Positions 16,481 to 26,815 of a stretch of 39,269 nt of DNA are shown one piece after another. The stretch comes from Bacteroidota bacterium. GTDB taxonomy: Bacteria; Bacteroidota; Ignavibacteria; Kapaibacteriales; UBA2268. Made by a program: the position numbers and the translations under genes. The notes under the pieces are model-generated. The model was not told where the DNA came from and searched no databases. It saw nothing but the letters and a program-made list of their open reading frames with translations. The stretch lies in the NCBI GenBank assembly GCA_021780815.1, contig JAJXYC010000007.1, forward strand, positions 1 to 39,269, given 5' to 3'. Each line of letters starts with the position of its first letter. Position 1 is the stretch's first letter.

Positions 16481-18394
16481 ATGATTGTTAAGTACTTACT
16501 TATTGTAATTATTATATTTTCAGTATATGTCCCAAGATGTTTATCTAATAAAACCAACGATATACAGAAATGGGATAAAACTTCGGATGAAATGCTAGAA
16601 AAATTGAATAGTGCGAGGAAATACAAATATTCCTCTATGGAAAAAACTAAACGTATCATTGATAGTGCTTATCAAATTGCAATTAACAGCAATATCCCAG
16701 ATAACATTATAAGTTGTTTAATTGAGTACGCTAATGTTTATCAAAATGCAAATGAACTTGAAAAGACCTTTGATTATTTAAATCAAGCATACAAAATCGC
16801 TGATTCGATTAATTCTTTATATTGGGAAGGTATGGTAGATTTAAAGTTTGGAGAAGCAAACCGAGCAGTACAAAATTATGAACGAGCAAATCAATATTTG
16901 AATTTATCTTTACATCTAATGCAAGAAATTCATTCTAATTTTGGAATAACAAAATCACACGACAGACTTGCCAGTTCGTTTTACGAATTATTTGTCCATA
17001 ATTACTATAATAATAATCAGGTCGTTGCCCAAATATATGCGGATTCTCTGCTTTACCACTTAAAACAATCTTTATTATTATCTCAGCAAAATAATTTTTA
17101 CAGCGTGGAAATCTCTACTTTGCATATATTTGCTGCATATTACAATATTTGCTCCAATGCTGATAGTACAATTAAGTATGCTAACGCTGGAATTAATATT
17201 GCTATAAAGAATAACTTTAAAGATGATTTGCCTTTGCTTTATACTGATTTATCCAATGCTTATAAACAAAAAAAAGATTATGCCAAAGCAATTAAATACG
17301 ATGAGATGGCTTGGGATATTGTTTCAAAATCAGACATAAAGATTTATATTAAGCTCATTGCCAGCAACCTTCAAAATTTATATAGAGAATCCGGTAATTA
17401 CAAAAAAGCTTATGATTTTTTAAAAATTTATACAGAAATCTCTCAAAATTACTACAACGATAAATTATCCAATAAAATCAATTTAATTCAAAATGAATTT
17501 GCACAAGAAAAAACAAATCTAAAAATAGAAAATGAGAAAAAGAAAAATTTATTAATACTGGTAATTAGCTTACCTTTAATTTTACTACTTACACTGCTAA
17601 GTTTAAGGAACTATTATATCAAGAAAAAATTAATAAAATCTAATAATGAGTTAAAAATTTTAAACGGTAATATCCTTAATCAAAAAGAAGAATTAGATAA
17701 ATCAAATAATACAAAAGACAAGTTTTTTTCAATTATTTCGCATGATTTACGTAATCCGTTAAGCGGATTTATGTTGCTTTTAAAGTATATTAATGATGAA
17801 TTTGAAAATATCACAATTGAAGAAATAAAAGATTTTGTAAAAGCTTTAAAAGAATCTTCGGAAAGTTTGTATTTACTTTTAGAAAATTTACTTGAATGGT
17901 CGAAAATACAAAGAGGCACTTTATCGGCACAACCGATACAATGTAATTTGCTTGATTTAGTTAAAATGAGTATTAATTCAATTGAAAATAATGCAAAAGC
18001 AAAAGATATAACAATAATCAATAATTTGGAAGATGAAACATTAATATTTGCTGATACTAATATGATATTTACAATTTTACGAAATATATTAACCAATGCG
18101 ATAAAATTTACAAATAGAGGTGGTACAATAGAAATTCACCTTAATCGAAATATAAATATGGCATCTCTTTCAATTACAGATTCTGGCATCGGAATGAATG
18201 AACAAACATTAAGTAAGCTATTTAAATTAGGAGAGAAAATTGGCATAGAAGGAACGGAAGGCGAACCATCAACAGGACTTGGGCTAATATTATGCAATGA
18301 ATTTATAAAAATGAATAATGGGAAAATTGAAGTAACAAGTAAATTAGGCAAAGGTTCAACTTTTACAGTTTATATTCCTTTGTCTAAGAATTAA
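16481..18394 (+). CDS. TPR sensor histidine kinase (hybrid sensor with periplasmic repeats), orphan
   Basis: 637 residues. A signal-like segment (1-22) and a periplasmic region of TPR-like repeats (about 55-330) are followed by a membrane segment (about 356-376) and a short coiled coil. A HisKA domain has the phosphorylated His421 in FSIISHDLRNPLSG. A HATPase_c domain carries the N box RNILTNAIKFT (533-543), the G1 box DSGIGM (567-572) and the G2 box STGLGLILC. It ends with GSTFTVYIPL. TPR kinases of this type are frequent in Bacteroidota. No response regulator gene is next to it and there is no receiver domain, so its partner is elsewhere. It is divergent from the reductase and is followed by glyA in the same direction after 89 bases. 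Signal unknown. Confidence 0.93.
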   Translation: MIVKYLLIVIIIFSVYVPRCLSNKTNDIQKWDKTSDEMLEKLNSARKYKYSSMEKTKRIIDSAYQIAINSNIPDNIISCLIEYANVYQNANELEKTFDYLNQAYKIADSINSLYWEGMVDLKFGEANRAVQNYERANQYLNLSLHLMQEIHSNFGITKSHDRLASSFYELFVHNYYNNNQVVAQIYADSLLYHLKQSLLLSQQNNFYSVEISTLHIFAAYYNICSNADSTIKYANAGINIAIKNNFKDDLPLLYTDLSNAYKQKKDYAKAIKYDEMAWDIVSKSDIKIYIKLIASNLQNLYRESGNYKKAYDFLKIYTEISQNYYNDKLSNKINLIQNEFAQEKTNLKIENEKKKNLLILVISLPLILLLTLLSLRNYYIKKKLIKSNNELKILNGNILNQKEELDKSNNTKDKFFSIISHDLRNPLSGFMLLLKYINDEFENITIEEIKDFVKALKESSESLYLLLENLLEWSKIQRGTLSAQPIQCNLLDLVKMSINSIENNAKAKDITIINNLEDETLIFADTNMIFTILRNILTNAIKFTNRGGTIEIHLNRNINMASLSITDSGIGMNEQTLSKLFKLGEKIGIEGTEGEPSTGLGLILCNEFIKMNNGKIEVTSKLGKGSTFTVYIPLSKN

Positions 18395-18443
18395 TCATCT
18401 GATTTTATATTTTTGATTAATAATTTAATCAAATTTTTTGTTG

Positions 18444-18451
18444 TAATTTTG
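18444..18451 (+). promoter_or_regulatory. Putative -7 promoter element of glyA
   Basis: TAATTTTG matches the TAnnTTTG -7 element and lies 32 bases before the glyA ATG. It helps to choose the start: the alternative GTG at 18451 would be the last base of this element. No matching -33 element at the usual spacing was found. Confidence 0.35.
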
Positions 18452-18483
18452 TGAATATATTTAATTTATTTTTTAGGTATAAA

Positions 18484-19776
18484 ATGTACGAGTCAATAAA
18501 GCAAACAGACAGTGAAATATTTGACGCTTTGACAAAAGAATCAAATCGTCAAATTGAAAAGATTGAATTAATAGCAAGTGAAAATTTTGTATCACCCGCA
18601 GTAATGGAAGCACAAGGCTCAATAATGACCAATAAATATGCCGAAGGCTATCCAGGCAAAAGATATTACGGCGGTTGCGAATTTGTTGATTTAGCCGAAA
18701 ATATTGCAAGAGACAGATTGAAAAAGTTATTTGGAGCAGAATATGCAAATGTTCAACCACATAGTGGCAGCAATGCTAATTTATCAGTATATATGACATT
18801 TTTAAAGCCAGGCGATACTGTTATGGGATTAAGTTTAGCACACGGTGGACATTTGACACATGGATCACCAGTGAACTTTTCAGGAATTCTTTTTAACTTT
18901 GTTCCATACACATTAAATCCAGAAACAGGTTACATCGATTATGATTTAGCCGCTGAACTCGCTTTAAAACATAGACCAAAAATGATAACTGTTGGTGCAT
19001 CTGCATATCCAAGGGATATTGATTTTAAACGCTTCCGTGAAATTGCAGATTCCGTAGGGGCATTTTTATTTGCTGATATAGCACATCCTGCTGGTTTAAT
19101 AGCAAAAGGAAAGTTGAATAATCCACTTCCATATTGCGATATAGTTTCAAGTACAACGCATAAAACTTTGCGTGGTCCTCGTGGCGGCATCATTATGATT
19201 GGAAAAGACAAAGAAAATACACTTGGTTACAAAATGCCTAAAAGTGGTCGCACAAAATTAATGAGCGAAGTTGTTGATTCAATCGTTATGCCAGGAGTAC
19301 AAGGTGGTCCTTTAATGCACGTTATCGCAGCAAAAGCTGTTGCTTTTGGTGAAGCTTTAACTGATAACTTTGATAAATATATTACACAGGTTATGAAAAA
19401 TGCTAAAGCATTAGCAAAAGCTTTCGTTGAAAAAGATTTTCAACTTGTTAGTAACGGCACAGATAATCACCTTATGCTCATCGATTTACGTAATAAAGGT
19501 TTGTCAGGGAAAGATGCAGAAATCGCTCTTGATGAAGCCGGTATTACCATTAATAAAAATGCCGTTCCTAATGATGACAAACCACCTTTAATCACATCCG
19601 GAATTCGTGTTGGAACTCCTGCTATGACTACACGTGGCTTAAAAGAAAATGATATGCAAACTATTGCTGATTTTATTGAAAAGGTAATTCTAAATTACCA
19701 AAACAAAGAAAAACTTGCTGAAATTCGTAAAGATGTTACAAATTTCACCAACAATTTCCCTCTCTTTACTTGGTAA
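18484..19776 (+). CDS. glyA: Serine hydroxymethyltransferase
   Basis: This PLP enzyme interconverts serine and glycine and loads one-carbon units onto tetrahydrofolate. Conserved parts: [65 protein letters not shown], the PLP-lysine motif [13 protein letters not shown] (Lys227), [14 protein letters not shown]-like [11 protein letters not shown] and [14 protein letters not shown]. From the ATG at 18484 it has 430 residues, the usual length, with an AGG 7 bases before it. A GTG at 18451 in frame would add 11 unconserved residues and overlaps a likely promoter element, so it was not chosen. The TamB-like gene starts 24 bases downstream. Confidence 0.97.
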   Translation: MYESIKQTDSEIFDALTKESNRQIEKIELIASENFVSPAVMEAQGSIMTNKYAEGYPGKRYYGGCEFVDLAENIARDRLKKLFGAEYANVQPHSGSNANLSVYMTFLKPGDTVMGLSLAHGGHLTHGSPVNFSGILFNFVPYTLNPETGYIDYDLAAELALKHRPKMITVGASAYPRDIDFKRFREIADSVGAFLFADIAHPAGLIAKGKLNNPLPYCDIVSSTTHKTLRGPRGGIIMIGKDKENTLGYKMPKSGRTKLMSEVVDSIVMPGVQGGPLMHVIAAKAVAFGEALTDNFDKYITQVMKNAKALAKAFVEKDFQLVSNGTDNHLMLIDLRNKGLSGKDAEIALDEAGITINKNAVPNDDKPPLITSGIRVGTPAMTTRGLKENDMQTIADFIEKVILNYQNKEKLAEIRKDVTNFTNNFPLFTW

Positions 19777-19800
19777 TTATCATAATCCTATGGTTCGATA

Positions 19801-22800
19801 TTGAAAAAAGAAAAAAATCAGAAAAAAAAGTCCAAGTTTAAAACCATTACAAAATGGATTATACTTGGACTTTTTGCTTTTCTTTTTTTTATATCTTTCT
19901 CATTGATTGCAATTAACAATGTAAAATTTATCAGAAAACCTGTTTTAAACAACATTATTTCTATTGTAAATTCTTTCTTAATTGCTAAAATTGAACTTGG
20001 TGATTTAAAGTTTCATAACTTTAATAATATTGAAATTAATGACTTTGCTTTAATTACAGGGAAAGATACACTTGCTAAATTTAAACTTTTAAAGGTGAAA
20101 ATTGCTTTATCTAAACTTTTAGATAATAAAATCGACATAATTAATTTAAATTTAAAAGATGCAAAAATCAAATTAGTCAGAAATTTAACAGATTCATCTT
20201 GGAACTTTGCGCATATTGCGCCCCCATCAAATTCGAACAATCCACCAGGCAAATCCCCTCTTATTTTCGTTCGTAATCTAAATATTGAAAATTCTGATTT
20301 TATTTTAAAAGATTCCACTTATAACGATCAATCTCTGGCTTTCAATCCATTAGATTTACATTTGCATAACCTATACATCAATCTCGCTGCCGCAATCGAT
20401 TTAAATATACATTCAATTCAAGCAAACATAAAAAACATCGCTTTTAATGAAGCAAATACTAACATGCAAGTAGATTCATTAAAGTTGAATGCTAATTTGG
20501 ATTCTACAAAAATGTGGGTTGATAATTTTGAGATGTATTCTAATGATTCTAAAATAAATTTGACTGCACATTTCGATTCTTATAGTCCTTTATCATTGCA
20601 AAACTTCACTGATATTAACAATGCAAAGTTATTATTTAAGGTCAATACAAATAACTTTTCAACAACAACATTAAAAAGATTTGTCTATGTTCCTTTAAAA
20701 GATAGTATAAAAGCTAATATAAATTTCTCTGCAAAAGGAAGTTTTAACCGATTAGACATTGATTCTTTAATAGTTGTACAAGACATTAATAAAATTAATG
20801 CTTCGGGAACATTATTCAATATTACCAATAGTAATTTACGTTACATTTTAAATCTTGATAATTCAACTATTGATGAAAAAGATTTAAAAGATTTAATTGC
20901 TGTTGATTTATCATCGCTTCCAGCATTTGCAAAAATGAATATTGAAGAACTTACAATTGACGGAAATCAAAAGAAAATTAGTGCATCATTTGCTTTAACT
21001 TCCAATATTGGCAAAGTTAATGGCAGTGCTAATTTAGATTTTGAAAAAGAACTTGCCTACTCGTTGAACTCAAAGTTCTATAATTTAAATATTGAAAAAA
21101 TTATTCATAACCAATCACTAAACTCTTCATTAACAGGTATGTTGAGTTATGAAGGGAAAGGTACTAAATTTGAAAATTTAGTAGGTAAATCTAACATTGT
21201 ATTAGATACTTCATCTTTTACAGATAAAAGAATTAATTCTTTTCAAACCAATTTCGAAATTCATGATTCAAAAATTTCAATCTCTGAATTATCTTTAAAT
21301 TTACCAAATAAACTTACTTATATAAGAAGTCATCAACAAAAAATTGAACTTTCAGGACTGTTAGATTTAAAGAATTTCAATGAACCTGTCTATAATTTTT
21401 CAATTGTTTTACATTCTTTAAATTTAAAAGAAATATTAAAAAATGAATCTTTGCCAAGTATTTTGACAGCAAAAATTGATTTAGCCGGAAATAATTTTGA
21501 TATAGATAAAATGGATTTAAACTTAGATTCTAAAATTGAAGAAATGACTTTCAATAATTTATCAATTTTGCCTATAAATATCTATTTGCAATATCAAACA
21601 ATGCCAAACAATCAAAAAGATATGCTTTTTACTTTTGGAGAAGATACAATTGGATTAAAAGGAAAAATTAATTTTAATGATTTTTTAGGGAAATTCCAAC
21701 AAATAGTTGATTATTCAACACTTTTCTTCCAAAGTAGATATGAACAATTTATTTTAAAGCAAAACGATAGTGTGAAAACTCAATTAATGAAAAAAATTAT
21801 AAGTAAATTGTCCTTACCTCAAATTGATATTGCAATTCCAATAGCAATGAATGATTTACATTTACTTAGCAGTATTATTCCTGATATGAATTTTAATACT
21901 TCGTTACATACAAACACAAAGATAGTGGTACAAGATAGTTCAATTATTCTAGATTTTACCAATTTGAAGATAGGCGAAACTTCAATTGCCAATAAAAGCT
22001 TTTCGTTAAGAACCAATCCATTTTATTTTAGCGGATTAATTAATTTAGAAAAGCACCCTGACAATTTCTCACTTTCTTATGGCACAATTACATTAGATGA
22101 ACTGAAAAACCTTAATATTAATGGCATACAGGTAACTAATCCTGAATTTGATATAAACATCGCTGATAGCAATTTCGTTGCGGATATTCAAGCAAAAATT
22201 GATACATTATTTGATGCACAATTTGCATTAAGAGGTTATTTAAAAACAGATAACGTACGTTTGAATATCAATAAATTTAATTTAAATATTTTAAAATCTT
22301 TTCAATTAAAAAATGCCGAAAATGCAAAAATTAAAATCGATAACTCAAGTTTTAATATTAAAAATTTCTCATTAATTGGGAACAATGACGAAAAAATTGA
22401 AATCACTGGATATGCAGATACAAATAAATTTGATAATTTACGATTAAAAATTAAAAATTTCAAGTTAAAAAACTTCTTAAATTTATTTCCAAAAGCAATA
22501 AAAGAAAATTTCAAGGATTATAATTTTATATTAAATGAAATTGATTTAGTGGCTGGTAATAATTTTAAATCCCCTGAATACTCACTATTTTTCCAAATAG
22601 ATAGTTTGCAATCAAACCAAAAACATTTAGGATATTTAACAGGGAATCTTAATTATCTTAATCAAACAGTTCACGGAAATATCAAATTAAATATTGATAC
22701 AAACAAAATTGCCCTCCCTTTAAATTTGGATATAATTAAATTTCCAGTTAATTTATCTATTTCCAAAGACTTCCTGAAAACAGAAGGTGAATATCAAATC

Positions 22801-24306
22801 AAAGTAGAACTAAATGATTTCAATTTACAAACGGTATCTCCATTTTTACCAATGCTTAAAAATATTAAAGGTACATTGAATTCATCAATTTTAATTTCAG
22901 GTAGTGATTTAGAAAATTATAATTTGCAAGGTAACCTGAAAACAAAAGATGTTGGGTTTAACCTTATTAATAACAATTTAGATTATTCAATGTTTGGCAA
23001 AGTTAAATTTAATGGGCAAAGTATTCAAGTTGATACATTGCAGTTAAATAATGTTGGGAGCAATTCATTTCTAAATTTAAACGGGAATATTGATTTTGCA
23101 AAGAACATAATATCCAAAATAGATTTAAATGTTTTAGCGCAAGATTTTATTGTATTAGATGAAGACTCCAAAAAGGTCAGTCCTAATTTTTATGGAAAAA
23201 TAAGTTTCTCTACAAAAAATAAGAACATATTGGTACAAGGCAGCCTAAAGAATTTATCAATAACAGGCGATTTGCAAATTAATCCTTCAAACATAACAAT
23301 AGCAAACATTTTTGATCAATCACAAGTAACCAAAACAAATTTTCAATATGAAATAAAAAACAATAAACGAGTTGCAATAATAACAACAACAATAGACAGC
23401 ACAAAGATATTACCACAAAATGCAGTTCAACAAAGCAAAAGCAATATTAGTTATATGCCAACAATAGATTTAAACTGCTTTATACCAAAAGATTTAAAGA
23501 TAAATATAGATTTAGGAGCGATAGGTGAAATCAATGCAATAATAGGTAGTTCAGACCCGACAATACCAATGAAATATATTACAAATGAACGTAACCCATT
23601 GGGACAATTATACGGTGAGTTGGAAATTAAAGAAGGTTCTACATTAAAATCTTATAGAGTGATGTCTGCAACAGGCTATATTTCTTTCCAAAATGGTAAA
23701 ATTCAAGACCCAATTATCAATATTAAAGCACAATATGATGGGACGGTTGGTGAATCTCCAAATCAAATAAAATATACAGTCTTGGTTTATGTTACTGGCA
23801 CTGCGCAAACTCCACAAGTCAAATTTGATTATACAATAAATGGTATAGTACCACAAGGAGAACAAAAGAAGATAGAAGAAAATGCTTTATATTTGCTTTT
23901 GTTCGGACAACTTCCTGGTAGTGAAGGAATTATTGACCCCACTGTTGTTAATAAATTAGGTAATGCAGGAATTTCTTCTTTGGCTTCTCGCTCCCTTTCA
24001 GATTTACTCTTTAAAACTGGCGTTATTGAAAGTGCTGATATTCAATTAAATAGTCAAGATTACGAAAAAACTAAAATTCAACTTAAAGGCAAATTATTTG
24101 GAACTATGAATTGGTCATTTGGTGGTAATGTTTCTGATTTAACCAAAAATAATCAAATTGTTATTGAAGTGCCACTTTCAATTAATTCAGAAACATTTAA
24201 CCAACTTGTTTGGATGATTGCTTATTCAACTAATTTCGGTTCTACTGCCATTGACCCTGATGAAAAAATTTGGGAAATAAAGTTAAAACTCGGTGGCAGC
24301 TGGTAA
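19801..24306 (+). CDS. TamB-like translocation and assembly module / AsmA-like protein
   Basis: 1501 residues with one N-terminal membrane anchor (about 18-40) after a very basic KKKSK head. The long body is a repetitive beta-rich sequence of the AsmA/TamB kind (NLNIENSDFILKDS, LKLKNFLNLFPKAIKEN). The last about 380 residues form the TamB (DUF490) domain (LYGELEIKEGSTLKSYR, SLASRSLSDLL, and the end WEIKLKLGGSW). TamB family proteins span the periplasm as hydrophobic grooves that move phospholipids to, or assist barrel assembly at, the outer membrane. No BamA/TamA gene is near. The start is TTG: the next internal ATG would remove the anchor, and no ATG precedes the TTG in frame nearby. It is 24 bases after glyA and probably cotranscribed. 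Confidence 0.88.
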   Translation: MKKEKNQKKKSKFKTITKWIILGLFAFLFFISFSLIAINNVKFIRKPVLNNIISIVNSFLIAKIELGDLKFHNFNNIEINDFALITGKDTLAKFKLLKVKIALSKLLDNKIDIINLNLKDAKIKLVRNLTDSSWNFAHIAPPSNSNNPPGKSPLIFVRNLNIENSDFILKDSTYNDQSLAFNPLDLHLHNLYINLAAAIDLNIHSIQANIKNIAFNEANTNMQVDSLKLNANLDSTKMWVDNFEMYSNDSKINLTAHFDSYSPLSLQNFTDINNAKLLFKVNTNNFSTTTLKRFVYVPLKDSIKANINFSAKGSFNRLDIDSLIVVQDINKINASGTLFNITNSNLRYILNLDNSTIDEKDLKDLIAVDLSSLPAFAKMNIEELTIDGNQKKISASFALTSNIGKVNGSANLDFEKELAYSLNSKFYNLNIEKIIHNQSLNSSLTGMLSYEGKGTKFENLVGKSNIVLDTSSFTDKRINSFQTNFEIHDSKISISELSLNLPNKLTYIRSHQQKIELSGLLDLKNFNEPVYNFSIVLHSLNLKEILKNESLPSILTAKIDLAGNNFDIDKMDLNLDSKIEEMTFNNLSILPINIYLQYQTMPNNQKDMLFTFGEDTIGLKGKINFNDFLGKFQQIVDYSTLFFQSRYEQFILKQNDSVKTQLMKKIISKLSLPQIDIAIPIAMNDLHLLSSIIPDMNFNTSLHTNTKIVVQDSSIILDFTNLKIGETSIANKSFSLRTNPFYFSGLINLEKHPDNFSLSYGTITLDELKNLNINGIQVTNPEFDINIADSNFVADIQAKIDTLFDAQFALRGYLKTDNVRLNINKFNLNILKSFQLKNAENAKIKIDNSSFNIKNFSLIGNNDEKIEITGYADTNKFDNLRLKIKNFKLKNFLNLFPKAIKENFKDYNFILNEIDLVAGNNFKSPEYSLFFQIDSLQSNQKHLGYLTGNLNYLNQTVHGNIKLNIDTNKIALPLNLDIIKFPVNLSISKDFLKTEGEYQIKVELNDFNLQTVSPFLPMLKNIKGTLNSSILISGSDLENYNLQGNLKTKDVGFNLINNNLDYSMFGKVKFNGQSIQVDTLQLNNVGSNSFLNLNGNIDFAKNIISKIDLNVLAQDFIVLDEDSKKVSPNFYGKISFSTKNKNILVQGSLKNLSITGDLQINPSNITIANIFDQSQVTKTNFQYEIKNNKRVAIITTTIDSTKILPQNAVQQSKSNISYMPTIDLNCFIPKDLKINIDLGAIGEINAIIGSSDPTIPMKYITNERNPLGQLYGELEIKEGSTLKSYRVMSATGYISFQNGKIQDPIINIKAQYDGTVGESPNQIKYTVLVYVTGTAQTPQVKFDYTINGIVPQGEQKKIEENALYLLLFGQLPGSEGIIDPTVVNKLGNAGISSLASRSLSDLLFKTGVIESADIQLNSQDYEKTKIQLKGKLFGTMNWSFGGNVSDLTKNNQIVIEVPLSINSETFNQLVWMIAYSTNFGSTAIDPDEKIWEIKLKLGGSW

Positions 24307-24389
24307 TAAAATTAAATTTTTTACTAATATTACCGATAATCACTTATAATAATTTACAATAATAATTATCATTTGGAAAAATAAGTCTA

Positions 24390-24695
24390 ATGGTCAATAA
24401 TTACGAAGATAACAATAAAAAAAAGAACTTAATTGCATTTATAAAAAAGATTAAACAGCCAAAAACCTTTTATTCAGAACTTGCGGAAATGGATTTGTTG
24501 CTAGATTATATTTATGAATACGATGCAAATCGATTTAATCAAGATGAAGAATTCCAAGATGAAGTTTTTAAAGTTATCTTTGAAAATTCAAAAAGAATTG
24601 AACCTAAATTAGAAGCATTTTTGCTGGAAAGATTAATCAGAAGTTTAAGTTATTTTAACGAAATAGTAAGTGAATGGGCAGACCAGAATCAATAA
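24390..24695 (+). CDS. Small (101 aa) charged protein, unknown
   Basis: 101 residues, soluble, highly charged and predicted largely helical (ELAEMDLLLDYIYEYDANRF, KLEAFLLERLIRSLSYFNEI). A GGAAAA sequence about 10 bases before the ATG is a weak ribosome site. The 3' end overlaps the coiled-coil gene by 22 bases, which suggests cotranscription and translational coupling. No family is recognised. The position after tamB, in the same direction, may make it part of the same transcript. No DNA-binding, metal-binding or membrane motif is seen. It could be a soluble partner of the downstream membrane protein. Confidence 0.75.
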   Translation: MVNNYEDNNKKKNLIAFIKKIKQPKTFYSELAEMDLLLDYIYEYDANRFNQDEEFQDEVFKVIFENSKRIEPKLEAFLLERLIRSLSYFNEIVSEWADQNQ

Positions 24696-25666
24696 GTACC
24701 GAAGTTTTTGAACTATACAAAAAAGTTATTGACTTAGCCGATAAATATGATAAGTTATTTAAAAATATTGAAAGCAAGACTAAGTCATTTGACGATATTG
24801 TATATGATTTCGAAAGCTTTGCAAGGTCAGTAAAAGACCAACTACTATCTTTTATTGATAAGACCCGCTTTGAAATTGATAAATCCCTTGAAATATATTC
24901 AAAAGAGAAATCAAAAGTTTCTGCTTTTATTGACAAAATTGATACAATCACAAATTTACACAAAGAAACTGAAACTTTCAGAAATGAATTAAATAATTTA
25001 CGCTCAAATTACAAACAGCTTACTTCGCAAATTAACGAAAGCTTTCAAAAGTTCAATTCAATGCTTGATTCCATTAATGAAAAATCTAATTCATATTTAA
25101 ATAAAACCGTTGAAAATTTAACTTCAAAAATTGACCAAGAAATATCTGCAAAAGTTGATAGAGATTTGAAAAATCTTGAAACTCAAATTCTTATCCGACA
25201 TAAAATTTTAGAAGGTAGGGTTATTGAAATTAATAATTTATTAATTTCTACAATAACATTAGTTGAGCAAGTGAACAGAATGAGAAATAATACTTTGAGT
25301 TCAAATAATGATGACGATTTATCTAATCAATTTGATAATATTAAAAACTTAGATAAAATTACTCAAAAACATATTAATATATCAAGCGAAATTGAATTTA
25401 AATTAGACCAAATTTCTTTGACAGTTAAAGATTTTGAAACAAGAATAGTCCAAGAGAAAAAAGAAATTAAAAAACTTTACGATGAATTATTAGAAAAAGA
25501 CAGTAATGACTTCAATAAGTTACGTGATAAAATTTCCAATTTCTCTTCAGAATTAGAAAAACTGGAAAGAGATTTGAAAAAATCAAAAAATGTAGCTAAT
25601 ACTTCAATTTTTATTGCAATATTAGCAATTTTATTAAGTATTATTATAAGTGCAATTTTAAAATAA
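24674..25666 (+). CDS. Tail-anchored long coiled-coil protein, unknown
   Basis: 330 residues. Nearly the whole length is charged helix with coiled-coil heptads (about 5-300). A single hydrophobic segment at the extreme C-terminus (about 309-329, IFIAILAILLSIIISAIL) ends in Lys, giving a tail-anchor arrangement with the body in the cytoplasm. There is no signal peptide. The ATG at 24674 lies inside the previous gene (22-base overlap). Similarity to membrane-attached coiled-coil proteins (for example cytoskeleton-like, RmuC-like or methyl-accepting-like stalks) is only in composition; no catalytic motif is seen. The two genes together look like one small module of unknown role. Confidence 0.75.
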   Translation: MGRPESISTEVFELYKKVIDLADKYDKLFKNIESKTKSFDDIVYDFESFARSVKDQLLSFIDKTRFEIDKSLEIYSKEKSKVSAFIDKIDTITNLHKETETFRNELNNLRSNYKQLTSQINESFQKFNSMLDSINEKSNSYLNKTVENLTSKIDQEISAKVDRDLKNLETQILIRHKILEGRVIEINNLLISTITLVEQVNRMRNNTLSSNNDDDLSNQFDNIKNLDKITQKHINISSEIEFKLDQISLTVKDFETRIVQEKKEIKKLYDELLEKDSNDFNKLRDKISNFSSELEKLERDLKKSKNVANTSIFIAILAILLSIIISAILK

Positions 25667-25675
25667 AAAGCAGTT

Positions 25676-26815
25676 TTATATTTGCATTTCCAAAGTTAAA
25701 TTGGAATAAAGTTTCAAAATAGTATTTGCTAAATTATCCCAGCTATAATTCACTTTATAAGCATCAATATTATTTTTATATTGCTCTTTTTTATTTTCTA
25801 CAAAATATTTAATAATTCCTTGTGAAAGCAAGTTTGCATCTGGTTTTTCAACAATCAATCCTGTGTTAGTTGGTACTAACATCTCTTTCAAACTACCAAC
25901 ATCAGTTGCAATTACAGGCAAATTAAATTGAAAAGAAATAGCAACAATACCACTTTGAGTAGCAGATTTATAAGGTAATACACAAACATCAGATGCTGAA
26001 AAGAAATAAGGAACTTCGCTATCACGAATATACCTTGCTTCAACAGTAACTCTATTTTGGATATTTAATCTATTAATTAAATCTTTATATTTATCAAAGT
26101 TACCATAAACTTCCCCCGCAATAATTAAATGATAATTATCCGGTAGCAATTTCATTGCTTTTAACAATAAATCCAGTCCTTTATAATCCCGAATAAATCC
26201 GAAGAAAAGCAATACATTTTTATCCAGTGGAATTTTCAAACTACGACGAGCATCTTCTTTTGAAACCTTATGACCAAAATGATCATATATTGGGTGATAA
26301 AATTTTTCATATTTGGCATTAGGCTTTAAAGAAAGCAAGTCATCTTTTACAGTGTCGCTCATTACGATAAACCCATGTTGCTGGTTTAAGAAATACTTAA
26401 TTAAAGCAATATCGCCGACTTTTTTTTCGTGTGGCAAAACATTATCTAAAATAGAAATATTAATAATATTTTTTTGCTTTAATTTTTTTGAAACAGAACC
26501 TAATGAAGGAGCAAAAAAAGGCATCCAAAACTTCGTTAAAAGCAAATCAGGACGAAATTCTAATATTTTATTTGTTGCTCTTGAAAAACTAACAGGGTTG
26601 ATTGTATCTAATACTTTTAAAGATGGCACAATATCTACGTTATCGTTACTTGAAACCAATTGACTTTTCCCTGGAAAAAGGATTTCAGGATATTGCCTAA
26701 GAAAAGTAAAGGCTTTGATATTGTACTTTTTCTCCAATGCTCTGTAAAGTGAAGCATTAAATTGGGCAATACCACCACGATAAGGATAAAATGTAGATAA
26801 ATATGCTATATTCAT
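25676..26815 (-). CDS. Glycosyltransferase family 4 (GT-B fold)
   Basis: 379 residues. The N-terminal domain opens with IAYLSTFYPYRGGIAQFN, a typical GT4 acceptor-domain loop with GG. The C-terminal GT1-type domain contains LLFFGFIRDYKGLDLLLKA (beta-alpha-beta with R/K residues for the nucleotide-sugar phosphates), VTVEARYIRDSEVPYFFSASDV, and LPYKSATQSGIVAISFQFNLPVI with VGSLKEML. It transfers a sugar from a nucleotide donor, probably onto a cell-surface glycan at the cytoplasmic side of the inner membrane; donor and acceptor are unknown. Its ATG directly follows the TAA of the TPR gene (TAAATG), with GGAG in the end of that gene serving as ribosome site. The ugd gene of this window could supply UDP-glucuronate, but no link is shown. 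Confidence 0.9.
   Translation of the reverse strand: MNIAYLSTFYPYRGGIAQFNASLYRALEKKYNIKAFTFLRQYPEILFPGKSQLVSSNDNVDIVPSLKVLDTINPVSFSRATNKILEFRPDLLLTKFWMPFFAPSLGSVSKKLKQKNIINISILDNVLPHEKKVGDIALIKYFLNQQHGFIVMSDTVKDDLLSLKPNAKYEKFYHPIYDHFGHKVSKEDARRSLKIPLDKNVLLFFGFIRDYKGLDLLLKAMKLLPDNYHLIIAGEVYGNFDKYKDLINRLNIQNRVTVEARYIRDSEVPYFFSASDVCVLPYKSATQSGIVAISFQFNLPVIATDVGSLKEMLVPTNTGLIVEKPDANLLSQGIIKYFVENKKEQYKNNIDAYKVNYSWDNLANTILKLYSNLTLEMQI

Noticed and set aside
18451-18483. GTG start for glyA
   Set aside because: Adds 11 unconserved residues and overlaps a TAATTTTG promoter-like element; the ATG at 18484 gives the normal length.
19780-19800. tRNA T-arm-like GGTTCGATA between glyA and tamB
   Set aside because: No acceptor or anticodon stems can be formed within the 24-base gap.
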